A stretch of DNA of 55,625 nt from JAHDCC01 sp964551835 (GTDB taxonomy: Bacteria; Actinomycetota; Acidimicrobiia; Acidimicrobiales; SZUA-35), in assembly GCA_964551835.1 (NCBI GenBank), contig CAZKEM010000037.1:1-55625 (forward strand), written 5' to 3'. Shown piece by piece: positions 1 through 9,512 of this stretch. The first letter of the stretch is position 1; each line of letters starts with the position of its first letter. Under the pieces are notes generated by a model that saw only the letters and a list, made by a program, of their open reading frames with translations, was not told the DNA's origin and made no database searches. Position numbers and translations under genes: made by a program.

Positions 1-4
1 GGCG

Positions 5-89
5 CGGAGGAGGTGGGATTCGAACCCACGGAAGGTTGCCCTTCACACGCTTTCCAAGCGTGCCGATTCGGCCGCTCTCGCACTCCTCC
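5..89 (-). tRNA. tRNA-Ser (anticodon GGA)
   Basis: Read on the minus strand, this stretch folds as a class II tRNA. A seven-base acceptor stem (GGAGGAG with CTCCTCC) closes it, the T arm carries GTTCGAATCCC, and the anticodon loop is CTTGGAAAG, giving anticodon GGA, which reads UCC/UCU serine codons. The extra stem between anticodon and T arms is the long variable arm typical of tRNA-Ser. CCA does not follow the discriminator G, so the 3' CCA is probably added after transcription. It lies divergently from the SRP RNA, a pairing often found near dnaX in actinobacteria. Confidence 0.95.
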
Positions 90-196
90 AGAACTAAAAA
101 ATATTAAGTTCGGCTACGAACTCTACCGCTATCGGGGTCAATCTCATGATCATTCGCTAGGATACGTCAAGTCGTAAAACTGTGTTATCTGCTTTG

Positions 197-310
197 GCAG
201 GTGATGGTCGGGTCCTGTGCAACATCGGCTCGTGAATCGAGTCAGGGCCGGAAGGCAGCAGCTCTCAGCGGAATCCTATGTGTGCCGCAGATCGCCTGGC
301 CATCACTTGC
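197..310 (+). ncRNA. ffs: SRP RNA (4.5S, small bacterial type)
   Basis: The core GTCAGGGCCGGAAGGCAGCA (241-260) is the highly conserved apical domain that binds Ffh, with the GGAA tetraloop and the asymmetric loop. The ends pair as a long closing stem: 197-207 with 300-310, one G-U pair, no other mismatch. The molecule is about 114 nt, a 4.5S-like form without an Alu domain. It acts in co-translational targeting of membrane and secreted proteins. A TGTGTTATCT element at 181-190 could be its -10 region, but I see no good -35 box. Exact ends are inferred from the stem. Confidence 0.9.
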
Positions 311-384
311 GAGAGTAGGTGGCACAGTTTGCGGCCTTTTTGTTGTCTAGAACGACGTTCGGACCAGTAAGGGTTTACGTTCTC

Positions 385-2019
385 ATGAGTTCTATCGTTG
401 TTTCCGATCTCGGCTACGCGCCACCTGGTGGAGAATCCCTCTTCTTCGATATCTCATTCGGAGTTGGTGCTGGCGAGCACGCGGCGATAGTCGGCCCAAA
501 CGGTGCTGGCAAAAGCACAATTTTGCGGATCTTGTCGAACCAGCTCGAAGCGGATGACGGCGAGTTCTCGCTCGGCGGGACGGTGCTGACGATGAGCCAA
601 GATGTGGGCATGAGTCGACCCAACGACCCGCTACGCGACATGTTGCTCGATGTGGCGGTCCCCGAACTCAAAGTCGCTGGCCAGACATTGGTCGAAGCTG
701 AAAACGCCATGGCCGCCGGCACCGACGATGGCATGGGTTACGCCAACGCCATCATCGCGTGGGGAGAGCTTGGAGGGTACGAACTGGAATCGCAGTGGGC
801 TGCCGCGGCGGAGCGAAGCGTCAAGACCCCAATCGATGACTTCTCGACTCGCCTCGTTGGCGAACTTTCAGGGGGTGAACGGAAGCGCCTCGTCCTCGAC
901 CTTTTACTCACGTCGGGTGCCGACATCTTGTTGCTCGATGAGCCCGACAACTATCTCGACATCCCGACTCGAGTCTGGCTGGAAGAACAAATCGGCAAGT
1001 GCTCGAGCACGATTCTAATGGTTAGCCATGACCGTTCGCTTTTGGAACGGACCGCAACAAAGGTAGTAGTGCTTGAGGGCTCGGGTTGTTGGGTCCACGG
1101 TGGTTCATATGCAACCTTCCCTGAAGCCCGTGACGTGCGCCAGGCTCAGCTCGGTGATGCCCTTAAACGGTGGAAAGCGGAAGAGCGGCGGCTGCACGCC
1201 CATATGAAGGTAATGAAAACTCGTGCCGCCCAAAATTTTAAGAACGCGACCAAAGCCAACGGCGCCGAAACCAGGTGGGAAAAGTTTGTCGCCGCTGGGC
1301 CGCCGCCTCCTCCCGTCGCTGATCAGAAGATCCAAGTAGGGCTGCGGGGAGCCGATTCGGCCCGCCGAGTTCTCGACATTGCCAACGTGGCTATTGACGA
1401 TTTGTTTCTAGCGTTCTCCGACGAAGTTCACTTCGGGGAACGGGTCGGGCTGATCGGTCCGAACGGGACCGGGAAAACCCATCTGCTTCGTGCCCTCGCC
1501 CAGGAAACCGAACCAACAGAAGGTTCAATAAAACTCGGACCACGCACATCGATCGGCACGTTCACTCAGATCAACGACCGCCCCGACTTTCTCGGTCAGG
1601 AAGCGTTTGATATTGTTCGAGGCCGGGTACGGGACGACGAAAAAGCCATGAAGTCGCTGGCTCGATATGGGCTATCCAATCATGCTCGCCACGAGTTCGA
1701 AACCCTGTCCGGTGGTCAGAAAGCTCGACTCGAAGTGCTGTGCCTGGAACTCGAAGGCCACAACGTTTTACTCCTAGACGAACCGACCGATAACCTCGAC
1801 ATCGAGTCGTCCGAAGCGCTCGAACAGGCCCTCGATGGATTTGTCGGCACCGTTGTAGCGGTCAGCCACGACCGGACATTTCTGGAACGAATGGACCGGT
1901 TCGTCATGATCAATGATGACGGCGGCGTGTACTTGATCCCCGACTTTGAGTTGGCGCTCCAAGCCCTTTCGAAACCCGAATCAGCTCATCAGCTCCACAT
2001 GGTAAAGACGCTGAATTAG
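385..2019 (+). CDS. ABC-F family ATP-binding protein
   Basis: A soluble twin-ATPase with no membrane segment. Walker A motifs are at about residues 37-45 (GPNGAGKST) and 357 (GPNGTGKT), signature motifs LSGGERKR at about 160 and LSGGQKAR at about 440, and Walker B/D-loop blocks LLLDEPDNYLD and LLLDEPTDNLD. The charged helical stretch between the domains (from about residue 255) is the ABC-F linker. Such proteins act on the ribosome as translation factors or drug-protection factors; which role applies here cannot be read from the sequence. Length (544 residues) is normal. I chose ATG 385 over the upstream GTG at 319, which would begin only 9 bases after the SRP RNA and add residues unlike the family. 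Confidence 0.9.
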   Translation: MSSIVVSDLGYAPPGGESLFFDISFGVGAGEHAAIVGPNGAGKSTILRILSNQLEADDGEFSLGGTVLTMSQDVGMSRPNDPLRDMLLDVAVPELKVAGQTLVEAENAMAAGTDDGMGYANAIIAWGELGGYELESQWAAAAERSVKTPIDDFSTRLVGELSGGERKRLVLDLLLTSGADILLLDEPDNYLDIPTRVWLEEQIGKCSSTILMVSHDRSLLERTATKVVVLEGSGCWVHGGSYATFPEARDVRQAQLGDALKRWKAEERRLHAHMKVMKTRAAQNFKNATKANGAETRWEKFVAAGPPPPPVADQKIQVGLRGADSARRVLDIANVAIDDLFLAFSDEVHFGERVGLIGPNGTGKTHLLRALAQETEPTEGSIKLGPRTSIGTFTQINDRPDFLGQEAFDIVRGRVRDDEKAMKSLARYGLSNHARHEFETLSGGQKARLEVLCLELEGHNVLLLDEPTDNLDIESSEALEQALDGFVGTVVAVSHDRTFLERMDRFVMINDDGGVYLIPDFELALQALSKPESAHQLHMVKTLN

Positions 2020-2155
2020 GTAACGGAAATGCGACTATCCCGGGTTGGCGCCGAAGTTTACGAAATGGCCGAAGGCTTACCCCACCTCAGGACGTAGAGG
2101 CCTGATCCCCCCGTAGGCGGACGACGGGACGTGGCCTATCCGGTAGCCTCGTAGT

Positions 2156-3289
2156 ATGGTCGCGTCTCCAACCTGGTCTCCGAACGGTCCTGAACGCCGG
2201 ATGTTGTTTGCCGCCGTGACGACGATGGTTGGGATCGCAACAGTGCTGAGCAGAACAGATCCTTGGGTTACTTGGCCTCTAGTTCTGAGCGTTGTTCTTC
2301 TCGCATGGATCCAGATTTGGGCGACGTGGCTGCCAATATGGACCGTAGCCGTGCCAGCGTTAACAGTGCCGGTAGTTCTCAACCTTGTCACCTCCAAGCA
2401 CGAGGTGTCGTTCTTCTTTGCGATTACCGCCATTTGTCTAATTTCGAGTAGCGTAGCTCAGCGCTGGCTGGCGGGAGCCGCCACAATGGTTTTCGCTGCT
2501 GTCATTCTGGTGCTGACCTTGGCGAGAGGGTGGGAAAACGTCGGCGTGGCCAACTGGCTAATCGGCGCGGCATTCGCCTGGGGGTTTGGTGAGGTCGTCT
2601 TCCGCTACCACCTCATCATCACCGAACTTCAGCAAACACGAGCGCTCGCAGCCGAGAGGGCAGTCGCCGAGGAAAGAAATCGAATAGCTAGGGACATCCA
2701 CGACCTCGTCGGTCATTCGTTATCGGTTGTATTGTTACATGTAACTGGAGCTCGACACATCATCCGTAGCGACCCCGACGAAGCTGAACGAGCACTGGAG
2801 CAAGCCGAAGGTGCAGGCCGCTCTGCTCTGTCAGAAATTCGTGGAACCATGGAGTTACTCAAAACTGACGCCGATGGTGACGCACCCGCTCAACCGTCGC
2901 CGGACCTTCGCGATATTGAGGAGCTTGTGGCCCAATACGCAATGGCCGGTATCGACGTTAGTCTCAGCATCGACGGGGATGTCTCCACCGTCGACAAGCC
3001 CGCGGCATTGGCGGGCTACCGAATTGTGCAAGAAGCACTAACTAATGCTTCGCGACACCGACCGGACTCTTCGGTTCAGGTTGACGTAGATCTACGGCAG
3101 AACGATTGTCGACTATCGATCACGAACGTCGGCGGCGATGTTGGCAATCAAAAAGGGGCGGGGTTTGGAATCACGTCGATGACGGAGCGAGCCCGCTCGG
3201 TGGGTGGGGTTTGCATCGCCGGGCCAATGGCAGATGGGTGGACGGTAGAAGCCGTACTCCCGATATCAACTGTCGGGTTGAGAACTTGA
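2156..3289 (+). CDS. Sensor histidine kinase, NarL/DesK type (HisKA_3)
   Basis: Residues 1 to about 150 are a run of hydrophobic helices forming a membrane sensor with no recognisable extracellular domain. A short coiled coil follows, then the HisKA_3 dimerisation block ARDIHDLVGHSLSV, with phospho-acceptor His at about residue 182, and a C-terminal HATPase domain (N box QEALTNASRH, G box GAGFGITSM). It should autophosphorylate and pass phosphate to the regulator that follows, whose start overlaps this stop codon. The ABC-2 exporter next door makes membrane or antibiotic stress the likely signal class, but that is inference. No clear ribosome binding site precedes ATG 2156. Confidence 0.9.
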   Translation: MVASPTWSPNGPERRMLFAAVTTMVGIATVLSRTDPWVTWPLVLSVVLLAWIQIWATWLPIWTVAVPALTVPVVLNLVTSKHEVSFFFAITAICLISSSVAQRWLAGAATMVFAAVILVLTLARGWENVGVANWLIGAAFAWGFGEVVFRYHLIITELQQTRALAAERAVAEERNRIARDIHDLVGHSLSVVLLHVTGARHIIRSDPDEAERALEQAEGAGRSALSEIRGTMELLKTDADGDAPAQPSPDLRDIEELVAQYAMAGIDVSLSIDGDVSTVDKPAALAGYRIVQEALTNASRHRPDSSVQVDVDLRQNDCRLSITNVGGDVGNQKGAGFGITSMTERARSVGGVCIAGPMADGWTVEAVLPISTVGLRT

Positions 3290-3951
3290 GCGGACCACCT
3301 CCAACAAAGGTATTACTGGTCGATGACCAGCCGCTTGTGCGGGCCGGCATGCACCGCATTTTAAGCAGCGAAGAAGAACTAGTGATTGTCGGCGAAGCGT
3401 CGGACGGCAACGAAGCGCTGCAGCAACTCAATGAGCTACATGTCGATGTGATCGTGATGGACATCCGCATGAGAGGCATGGACGGGGTCGAAGCTACCCG
3501 ACAGGTTCGAGCAACAGATGGCCCGCCGGTGTTGGTCCTTACGACCTTTGATGAAGACGAGGTGTTGTGGGGGGCTATCGAGGCGGGAGCTGCCGGATTT
3601 ATCCTAAAAGAGGCCAGCGCCGGAGACCTCATTCGAGCCGTCATCGCAGTTGGGAGCGGCGGTTCGTGGCTTGACCCGGAGGTAACTCCAAGAGTGTTGG
3701 CACAGCACCGACAAACCACTCTTCCGCGCGCAAAAGAAATCGCGAGAGCAACAAGCCTCACAGCACGGGAAAACGACGTTCTAATTGCTATGGCTCAAGG
3801 TCATACCAACGCCGAAATAGCCGAAGAGTTAATCGTGGGCATCGCCACGGTCAAATCCCACATCAGTTCAATTTTCTCGAAACTCGGAGTTCGGGACCGA
3901 GCTGGCGCAATTGTTTACGCCTACCAAACGGGTTTAGTCATTCCAGAATGA
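3286..3951 (+). CDS. Response regulator, NarL/LuxR type
   Basis: Receiver domain (VLLVDDQPLVRAGM, phospho-acceptor Asp at about residue 59 in VMDIRM, Thr in VLTTFDE, Lys in ILKEASA) followed by a GerE/LuxR helix-turn-helix (LTARENDVLIAMAQGHTNAEIAEELIV...VKSHISSIFSKLGVRDR). Length of 221 residues is standard. I chose TTG 3286, which gives a normal receiver N-terminus and a TTGA overlap with the kinase stop; no ATG or GTG lies in the right place, and longer reading would run antiparallel to nothing but through the kinase gene. Most likely target is the ABC-2 transporter operon 88 bases downstream. Confidence 0.88.
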   Translation: MSGPPPTKVLLVDDQPLVRAGMHRILSSEEELVIVGEASDGNEALQQLNELHVDVIVMDIRMRGMDGVEATRQVRATDGPPVLVLTTFDEDEVLWGAIEAGAAGFILKEASAGDLIRAVIAVGSGGSWLDPEVTPRVLAQHRQTTLPRAKEIARATSLTARENDVLIAMAQGHTNAEIAEELIVGIATVKSHISSIFSKLGVRDRAGAIVYAYQTGLVIPE

Positions 3952-4038
3952 CCGTCCCGGATTCAGCCCTGAGTAGGAGTTTCACAACCCTCCCGGGGGT
4001 TGGCGACGCCAGTATGTAGGTGGTTTAGCGTTGAACCC

Positions 4039-4956
4039 ATGACATATACAGAACACCCAGCGTTAAAGATCCAGGGCCTCTCGAAGGCATATGGTCCCAC
4101 CGAGGCCGTCGATGACCTACACTTAGTCGTGCAGCCTGGAGAGATCTTCGGAATCATCGGGACGAACGGGGCCGGCAAAACGACTGCGGTCGAATGCGCC
4201 CAAGGCCTTCGTCAACCCGACTCCGGCGAAGTTCGGATTCTCGGGCTCGACCCGATTGGCGATAGAACGAAACTGCGTTCCCGAGTTGGTAGTCAGCTCC
4301 AAGAGTCGAACCTTCCTGAGCGGATGAGAGTGGGCGAAGCGGTTAGCCTATTTGCTGATTCGAAGGCTCGAGCCCAAACGGCGATGGCTGAGTGGGATTT
4401 GGGAGAAATCAACAAAACGGCGTTTGGTCGACTTTCAGGCGGACAGAAACAGCGTCTTTTTCTTGCGTTGGCTTTGCTCAACCAGCCCCAGATTGTGTTT
4501 CTCGACGAGTTGACCCAAGGCTTAGATCCGAGTGCGCGCCGTCTAGTCTGGCAGTTGATAGAAGATGTCCGTGATACGGGTACGACCGTTGTGCTCGTGA
4601 CCCACTTTTTGGAAGAGGCCGAGGTTCTATGCGACCGAGTTGCCGTGATGGTCGACGGTCGATTGGTTGACGAAGGCACACCGGCAGAGTTGATCGACCG
4701 CCATGGCGGCGGCGTTAGGATGCGCTTTGCGTCCATGGCGACGAACTCATCCTGGTTGGCGAACATCCCAGGCGTCGAAGAGACCCGTACCGTCGGGAAA
4801 GAAACCGAAGTACGCGGAGCTGATTCTGCCATGATTGCCCATGTCGGTGCCGCAATGATCGAACGGGACTCCGTGCCTTCCTCGATCCGGGTCGAACAAC
4901 CAAATCTTGAAGACGCACTGCTGCCGATTTTGGCGGGCAAGAAAGGTTCACTATGA
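4039..4956 (+). CDS. ABC-2 type transporter, ATP-binding protein
   Basis: Single nucleotide-binding domain of the DrrA/CcmA type: Walker A GTNGAGKTT near residue 37, Q-loop, signature RLSGGQKQRL, Walker B IVFLDELTQGLDP (Glu-Leu where most have Glu-Pro), and switch His in VLVTHFLEEAEVLCDR. A 70-residue C-terminal tail with a beta-rich fold is typical of exporters of drugs or lipids. ATG 4039 is preferred to the GTG-like start at 4000 because the conserved domain begins soon after. It overlaps the permease gene by ATGA, so the two are translationally coupled and form one exporter, probably controlled by the two-component pair upstream. Confidence 0.9.
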   Translation: MTYTEHPALKIQGLSKAYGPTEAVDDLHLVVQPGEIFGIIGTNGAGKTTAVECAQGLRQPDSGEVRILGLDPIGDRTKLRSRVGSQLQESNLPERMRVGEAVSLFADSKARAQTAMAEWDLGEINKTAFGRLSGGQKQRLFLALALLNQPQIVFLDELTQGLDPSARRLVWQLIEDVRDTGTTVVLVTHFLEEAEVLCDRVAVMVDGRLVDEGTPAELIDRHGGGVRMRFASMATNSSWLANIPGVEETRTVGKETEVRGADSAMIAHVGAAMIERDSVPSSIRVEQPNLEDALLPILAGKKGSL

Positions 4957-5762
4957 CCCAGTCAATCGCAGCGAACCGAACTCGGGTCGGGGTTGCTAAA
5001 CCGAATCCGTTAAACCAAACGGTGCGCCTCTACCTAAACGAACTCCGGCTCTTTAGCCGCGAAACAAATGTCTTGATCTTCGTCTTCGGATTTCCGGTCG
5101 TGACGATGCTGGTATTGAGCGGAGTTTTCGGAACCGACACCGGGCAAGAGGGTTTCGAGTTCACTAGCCCCACAGATTATTACAGCGTCGCGTATTTCGG
5201 CATTGTTCTTTGCTCGATCGGTTTGATTATGCTTCCCGCCCATATTGCCGGGTACCGCGAGCGAGGTGTACTTCGTCGCTTCAACACCTCGGGGATGCCC
5301 TTTTGGTCCTTTGCGGTCGCCCAATTCTTGAGCGGCGCCACGTTTGCGGTTCTGGGGTTTGGCTCGCTTATAATCACAGCGACTCTAGCCAACGGTCTGC
5401 CTTCGGTCGATGACCCCGCCCGGATGGTGGTGGGGTTAGTTGTAAGCACGTTGGCGTTTATCAGTATTGGGGTGGCGCTCGGAATGCTTCTGCCGAACGC
5501 GAAGGCCGCCCAAGGTCTTGGTCTCACGTTGTTCTTCCCGATGTTTTTGCTTGCTGGAGGTGGCCCTCCGCTTGAATCGCTGACCGGAACTATGCGTTCC
5601 ATGGCCGATTGGCTGCCGTTGACCCACGCGATTCGCTCGATCCAAGAACCTTGGCTCGACCTAGGAGACGGCCAACCCCATCTGCTGATCGTCTCCGGGA
5701 TTGCCGTAGTGTCAACCATCGTCTGGCTGTGGCGCAGCGTATCCGTCCTCGGATCGGACTGA
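4953..5762 (+). CDS. ABC-2 type transporter, permease
   Basis: About 269 residues with six predicted membrane helices starting near residue 38 (VLIFVFGFPVVTMLVLSGVF) and the ABC-2 family signature late in the protein (FLLAGGGPPLESLTGTMRSM then DWLPLTHAIRSI). It forms the membrane half of the exporter with the ATPase encoded just upstream (ATGA overlap). Substrate is unknown; drugs, peptides or lipids are the usual cargo of this family. The gene ends 6 bases before the convergent MFS gene. Confidence 0.88.
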   Translation: MTQSIAANRTRVGVAKPNPLNQTVRLYLNELRLFSRETNVLIFVFGFPVVTMLVLSGVFGTDTGQEGFEFTSPTDYYSVAYFGIVLCSIGLIMLPAHIAGYRERGVLRRFNTSGMPFWSFAVAQFLSGATFAVLGFGSLIITATLANGLPSVDDPARMVVGLVVSTLAFISIGVALGMLLPNAKAAQGLGLTLFFPMFLLAGGGPPLESLTGTMRSMADWLPLTHAIRSIQEPWLDLGDGQPHLLIVSGIAVVSTIVWLWRSVSVLGSD

Positions 5763-5768
5763 AGGCGG

Positions 5769-7064
5769 CTACGACCTTTGACCAGACTGACGACGAGAGT
5801 CGCCCGAGCTAGCACTGTCCGCCGTCGGGCGACTCATGTCGACGTTGGTTGTCAAACCACGAAACCAGAGTGTCAACCCAGCCGTTCCGGCAATTGACGC
5901 CGATATTCCCAGAGCAGTTCGAACATTGATGGCGTCGGCGATTCCTCCATCAAAGAGCGCTGCCAGCGGTCGACAACCAAGAAAGGCCACCGACCACCAA
6001 GCCATAATTCGGCCTCGTAATGCGTCGGGAATGACTTGCTGAAGTTCAGCGTTTGTGCCAGTCACCCCAAGAAGAAACCCGGAACCGGCGATAGTCGAAG
6101 CGACCAGAGCGACCTCGACAACGGGCGCAAAAGCCAGCACGGCTATGCCGGTCGAAATAAGACAAAGACCTGCTGGCACAAACCGGGCAGCCCCGACGAT
6201 TCGCCGTATCTGGTTTGACAACGGTGCCGTTACCGCCGCACCGAGACCGAAGGCTCCCACTAGTAGACCTACGGTTCGCTCGCCACCACCGAGCTCTTTG
6301 GCTAACGCTGGCATCAATGTGGTGAACGGGTCGGAGGTCCAGCCAACGACGACGGTTGTCGTTATGACGACGGCGATTGGCCTGTGCTGCCAGATCCATA
6401 TGAGTCCGTCTTTGACCGTGCTACGAGCGTTCGGCTCGGGATCAACCCGGCCTGGTGGTGAGACAAAGAGCAGTACTACCAGGAGGGGCAAGAAACTGAC
6501 TGCATTAATTCCGAATGCCCATTTGGCGCCGAACCCCGCTATGACGGCTCCGGCAGCGACTGGGCCGATACTTCGGGCGACGTTGAACGTCATTGAACTG
6601 AGCGTTATCGCTGACCGTAAGTCAGCTTTGGGAACCAAGGCCGGAACGAGAGCCTGGAGCGATGGAAGATTGATTGAAGAACCCAAGCCGAGTATCGCAG
6701 TCGTTGCGAAGATGAGCCAAGGCCCGCCCAAGCCGTTTACGTCCCGTACAAAAACGGCGACCGCCAGGACCCCCGCACCAGCAAAGGCGATGGTTTGGCC
6801 GCTAAGGAGCATTCGCCTACGGTTGACCCGATCGGTTAGTGAACCCATCCAGGGGGTCAACAGCATTGTCGCTAGGAACTGAAGCATCGAGACTGCCCCG
6901 ACGGCGGTATTCGAACCGGTCAAGTCAAACACCACTATGGCCGCGGCAACGTTCTGGAACCAGTTACCCGTGTTGCTCAACGAGTTGGCAAAAAAGAACG
7001 GCCCAAAAACCTTATCGGCTAATAGTTGGCGAAAGCTGCGAGGTTGAGCGGCTACATCAATCAC
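5769..7064 (-). CDS. MFS transporter, EntS/MFS_3-like exporter
   Basis: A 431-residue protein with about twelve hydrophobic helices. Its N-terminus (FRQLLADKVFGPFFFANSLS, then NTGNWFQNVAAAIVVFDLTG) and the cytoplasmic loop GSLTDRVNRRRMLL resemble the enterobactin-exporter-like MFS_3 group, which pumps siderophores or drugs outward. A second inter-helix loop (RIVGAARF) follows the expected pattern. Start is GTG 7064; no ATG lies nearby in frame. It converges on the ABC-2 permease with 6 bases between stop codons, and has its own promoter region shared with dnaX (7065-7242). Substrate cannot be told. Confidence 0.85.
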   Translation of the reverse strand: MIDVAAQPRSFRQLLADKVFGPFFFANSLSNTGNWFQNVAAAIVVFDLTGSNTAVGAVSMLQFLATMLLTPWMGSLTDRVNRRRMLLSGQTIAFAGAGVLAVAVFVRDVNGLGGPWLIFATTAILGLGSSINLPSLQALVPALVPKADLRSAITLSSMTFNVARSIGPVAAGAVIAGFGAKWAFGINAVSFLPLLVVLLFVSPPGRVDPEPNARSTVKDGLIWIWQHRPIAVVITTTVVVGWTSDPFTTLMPALAKELGGGERTVGLLVGAFGLGAAVTAPLSNQIRRIVGAARFVPAGLCLISTGIAVLAFAPVVEVALVASTIAGSGFLLGVTGTNAELQQVIPDALRGRIMAWWSVAFLGCRPLAALFDGGIADAINVRTALGISASIAGTAGLTLWFRGLTTNVDMSRPTADSASSGDSRRQSGQRS

Positions 7065-7242
7065 GTTGGTTGGTTTGACATTCTCGGCAAAAGCGTAGCA
7101 CCTTCAAGACACAAAGATCGTAATAATGCTATTCGAGTCCAATTGGACACGTCTCGTTGGCTGAACCAACAACGGGCCGATTCTGCAATTCAATCGGTCT
7201 GCGAGAAGCCGCTGACCGTCATCTGCGGTAGGATCGGAAACC

Positions 7243-9126
7243 GTGGCTTATCAATCGCTCTACCGGCGTTATCGGTCTAAAAACTTTGCAGAAATCAAAG
7301 GGCAACCACATGTAACTTCGGCCTTGCGTACCGCGGTGGCTGAAGGTCGCTACGGTCACGCTTATCTATTCAGCGGACCCCGAGGGACCGGTAAGACCTC
7401 GTCGGCGAGGGTTTTGGCCAAAGCATTGAACTGTGAAAGCGTCGTCGACGGCGAGCCGTGCGGAGTCTGCGACAGTTGTGTATCGATCGATCAAGGTAAG
7501 TCGTTTGACCTTCACGAGTTGGATGCTGCCAGCAATAATAAGGTCGACGACATTCGAGACCTCATAGCCAAAGTACAGCTCGGATCGCCAGGGCGAACCA
7601 AGGTATATATCTTGGATGAGGTTCACATGCTCAGCACCGGGGCAGAGAACGCCCTACTCAAGACTCTTGAAGAGCCGCCAGACCATGTTGTGTTTGTTTT
7701 GGCCACCACCGAACCACACAAAGTTGTGCCGACGATACGGAGCCGGACGCAACACTTCGAATTCCACTTGCTGCCAGCTGACGAACTCGCCGAACACGTT
7801 GCATTCGTTGTACAAGACGCTGGCCTCGATGTGGACGCTGACGGCATCGAATACGCCTTAGCTCAAGGAGGTGGGTCGGCTCGTGACACGTTGTCGGCGC
7901 TCGACTTGGTTGCGGCTGCCGGTGGTGTTCCCGCCGGTTCGAACGTCGGAATCGATTTGGTTCGAGCTATCGGTGCTGGCGACGCAGCCGCTTCGATTGG
8001 ACTGATCCAAGAAGCGTTGGTGAACGGGCTACAGCCTCGGTTGATAGGGGAGCAGACACTCAACACGATTCGCGACACGTTCTTGGCCGTGATGGGTGCA
8101 AGTCTTGAACATTTGAGTGATACGGCACAGGCCGATATCGAGGGTCTGGCGAACGAACTGAAGCCAGCGACGCTGACCCGTTCTATGGAGCTGATAGGTC
8201 AGGCGTTGGTCGAAATTCGTCAGGCCCCAGACCCACGGGTTCCCCTTGAGGTAGCCGTGTTGCGACTCGCTCGAAGAGACGGAACCGACACAGATGGTCT
8301 ACTGCAGCGGATCGAAGCTTTAGAGGCCAAATTGGAATCGGGCGTAGCGACAGCCCCGGCGCCTGACGCGACGCCGGCTGCTTCATTCCTTGCCGAACAG
8401 GCTGCCGTGGTCGAACCAACGCCAGAAACACCGTCCCAAGTTGAAAAGTCAGACGCTAACGTCGATGGTTCCGATGTTGCCCGACCAGCGTCGCCTCCCG
8501 CTCGCAGGCCCCGCTCGCCCCGCTCTAAACGGCCAGCTGCACCGACTTCGCAGCCCGCCCAAGTCATCGCTAGCGAACCGACCGAACCAGAACCAGTAAG
8601 AGACCAACCCCAACCAGCTGCGCCAACCCCGACGCCGGCAGCCGCACCGGCACCACAATCTTCGACGGCTCCCGAAAACATCGACCCTGGACCTGCATCA
8701 AACCAGAAACTGACCGTTGACTCAGCCCGACATGCACTATCCAAAAGTCTTGATCAGATAAGCCAAAAAGCTCGCGTCAGGTTTAAAGGCGGGACGGTCA
8801 ATGCCGTCAACGGTTCTACCGTGGTCTTCGCAGCACCAAACCAGATTCACCGCGATCGTTGCTCTGAAGTTACCCACGACGTCGAAGCTGCCCTCTCGGC
8901 ACACTTCGGCACTTCAATCACGGTCGATGTTGTCGTTGACGGCGACGCGTTAGGGTCAACAATCATCGACCCCACAAAGATCGACCGTTCGGAGATAACG
9001 AAGCCTGAGACGGCCGAAGAAGTCGGGCCGGTATCAGAACTCGCCGACGCCGATGACACCGCATCAACGGGAGTCGATCGACTTACAAAGGCTTTTCCCG
9101 GGTCAAAAGTAATCGAACACGAGTAA
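7243..9126 (+). CDS. dnaX: DNA polymerase III subunit gamma/tau
   Basis: Clamp-loader ATPase. The N-terminus YQSLYRRYRSKNFAEIKGQ is diagnostic. Walker A GPRGTGKT is at residues 45-52, the zinc module uses Cys64, Cys73, Cys76 and Cys79, and Walker B/DEAD-like box reads ILDEVHMLS, followed by NALLKTLEEPP. Residues about 360-480 are Pro/Ala-rich and low in complexity, then a short folded tail (KARVRFKGGTVNAVNGSTVV) follows. Total of 627 residues fits actinobacterial tau; no slippery A-tract for a gamma frameshift is evident. Start is GTG 7243. It leads the dnaX/ybaB/recR cluster. Confidence 0.95.
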   Translation: MAYQSLYRRYRSKNFAEIKGQPHVTSALRTAVAEGRYGHAYLFSGPRGTGKTSSARVLAKALNCESVVDGEPCGVCDSCVSIDQGKSFDLHELDAASNNKVDDIRDLIAKVQLGSPGRTKVYILDEVHMLSTGAENALLKTLEEPPDHVVFVLATTEPHKVVPTIRSRTQHFEFHLLPADELAEHVAFVVQDAGLDVDADGIEYALAQGGGSARDTLSALDLVAAAGGVPAGSNVGIDLVRAIGAGDAAASIGLIQEALVNGLQPRLIGEQTLNTIRDTFLAVMGASLEHLSDTAQADIEGLANELKPATLTRSMELIGQALVEIRQAPDPRVPLEVAVLRLARRDGTDTDGLLQRIEALEAKLESGVATAPAPDATPAASFLAEQAAVVEPTPETPSQVEKSDANVDGSDVARPASPPARRPRSPRSKRPAAPTSQPAQVIASEPTEPEPVRDQPQPAAPTPTPAAAPAPQSSTAPENIDPGPASNQKLTVDSARHALSKSLDQISQKARVRFKGGTVNAVNGSTVVFAAPNQIHRDRCSEVTHDVEAALSAHFGTSITVDVVVDGDALGSTIIDPTKIDRSEITKPETAEEVGPVSELADADDTASTGVDRLTKAFPGSKVIEHE

Positions 9127-9143
9127 TTGGACAGGAGAACACA

Positions 9144-9491
9144 ATGAGCGATACCTCTAACGAAGACGGTCTCGGTAATCTAGATTTCGGTGCCCTAATT
9201 CAACAAGCCCAAGCCATGAAGTCTCAGGTCGATGACGCTCAACAGCGGATCGCTGAAGAGAGGTTCACCGGTTCATCCGCCGGCGGCAAAGTGACGGTGG
9301 AAGTAACCGGCGACCACGAATACACCGGCCTCAAGATAGATCCCGAGGTGGTGGATGTCGACGACATAGAAATGCTCGAAGACCTGCTCCTAGTAGCTTT
9401 AGGTGACGCCAACACAAAGATGGCTGAATATCAAGAAGAGGCAATGGGTGGTCTCGACATGCCTGACTTGGACGGAATGCTGGGTGGGTAA
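9144..9491 (+). CDS. YbaB/EbfC family nucleoid-associated protein
   Basis: A small acidic protein of 115 residues with the family pattern: an N-terminal helix (LIQQAQAMKSQVDDAQQRI), a beta sheet (GGKVTVEVTGDHEYTGLKID), the PEVVD turn, and a second long helix. YbaB proteins form tweezer-like dimers that bind DNA without strong specificity. The gene lies between dnaX and recR as in most bacteria. AGGAG at 9133-9137 is a good ribosome binding site six bases before ATG. The unusually acidic C-terminal half ends in MPDLDGMLGG, a common tail in this family. Confidence 0.93.
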   Translation: MSDTSNEDGLGNLDFGALIQQAQAMKSQVDDAQQRIAEERFTGSSAGGKVTVEVTGDHEYTGLKIDPEVVDVDDIEMLEDLLLVALGDANTKMAEYQEEAMGGLDMPDLDGMLGG

Positions 9492-9512
9492 GACGAACTC
9501 GGTGGCCGATAG

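Noticed and set aside
3985..4002. CAACCC/GGGTTG hairpin between the response regulator and ABC genes
   Set aside because: Stem of six bases without a T-run; too weak to call a terminator.
5180..5815. Minus-strand open frame opposite the ABC-2 permease
   Set aside because: Shadow of a well supported gene; composition is not protein-like.
6055..6882. Long plus-strand open frame opposite the MFS gene
   Set aside because: It is antisense to a clear transporter, is rich in Arg, Pro and Thr and has no family likeness.
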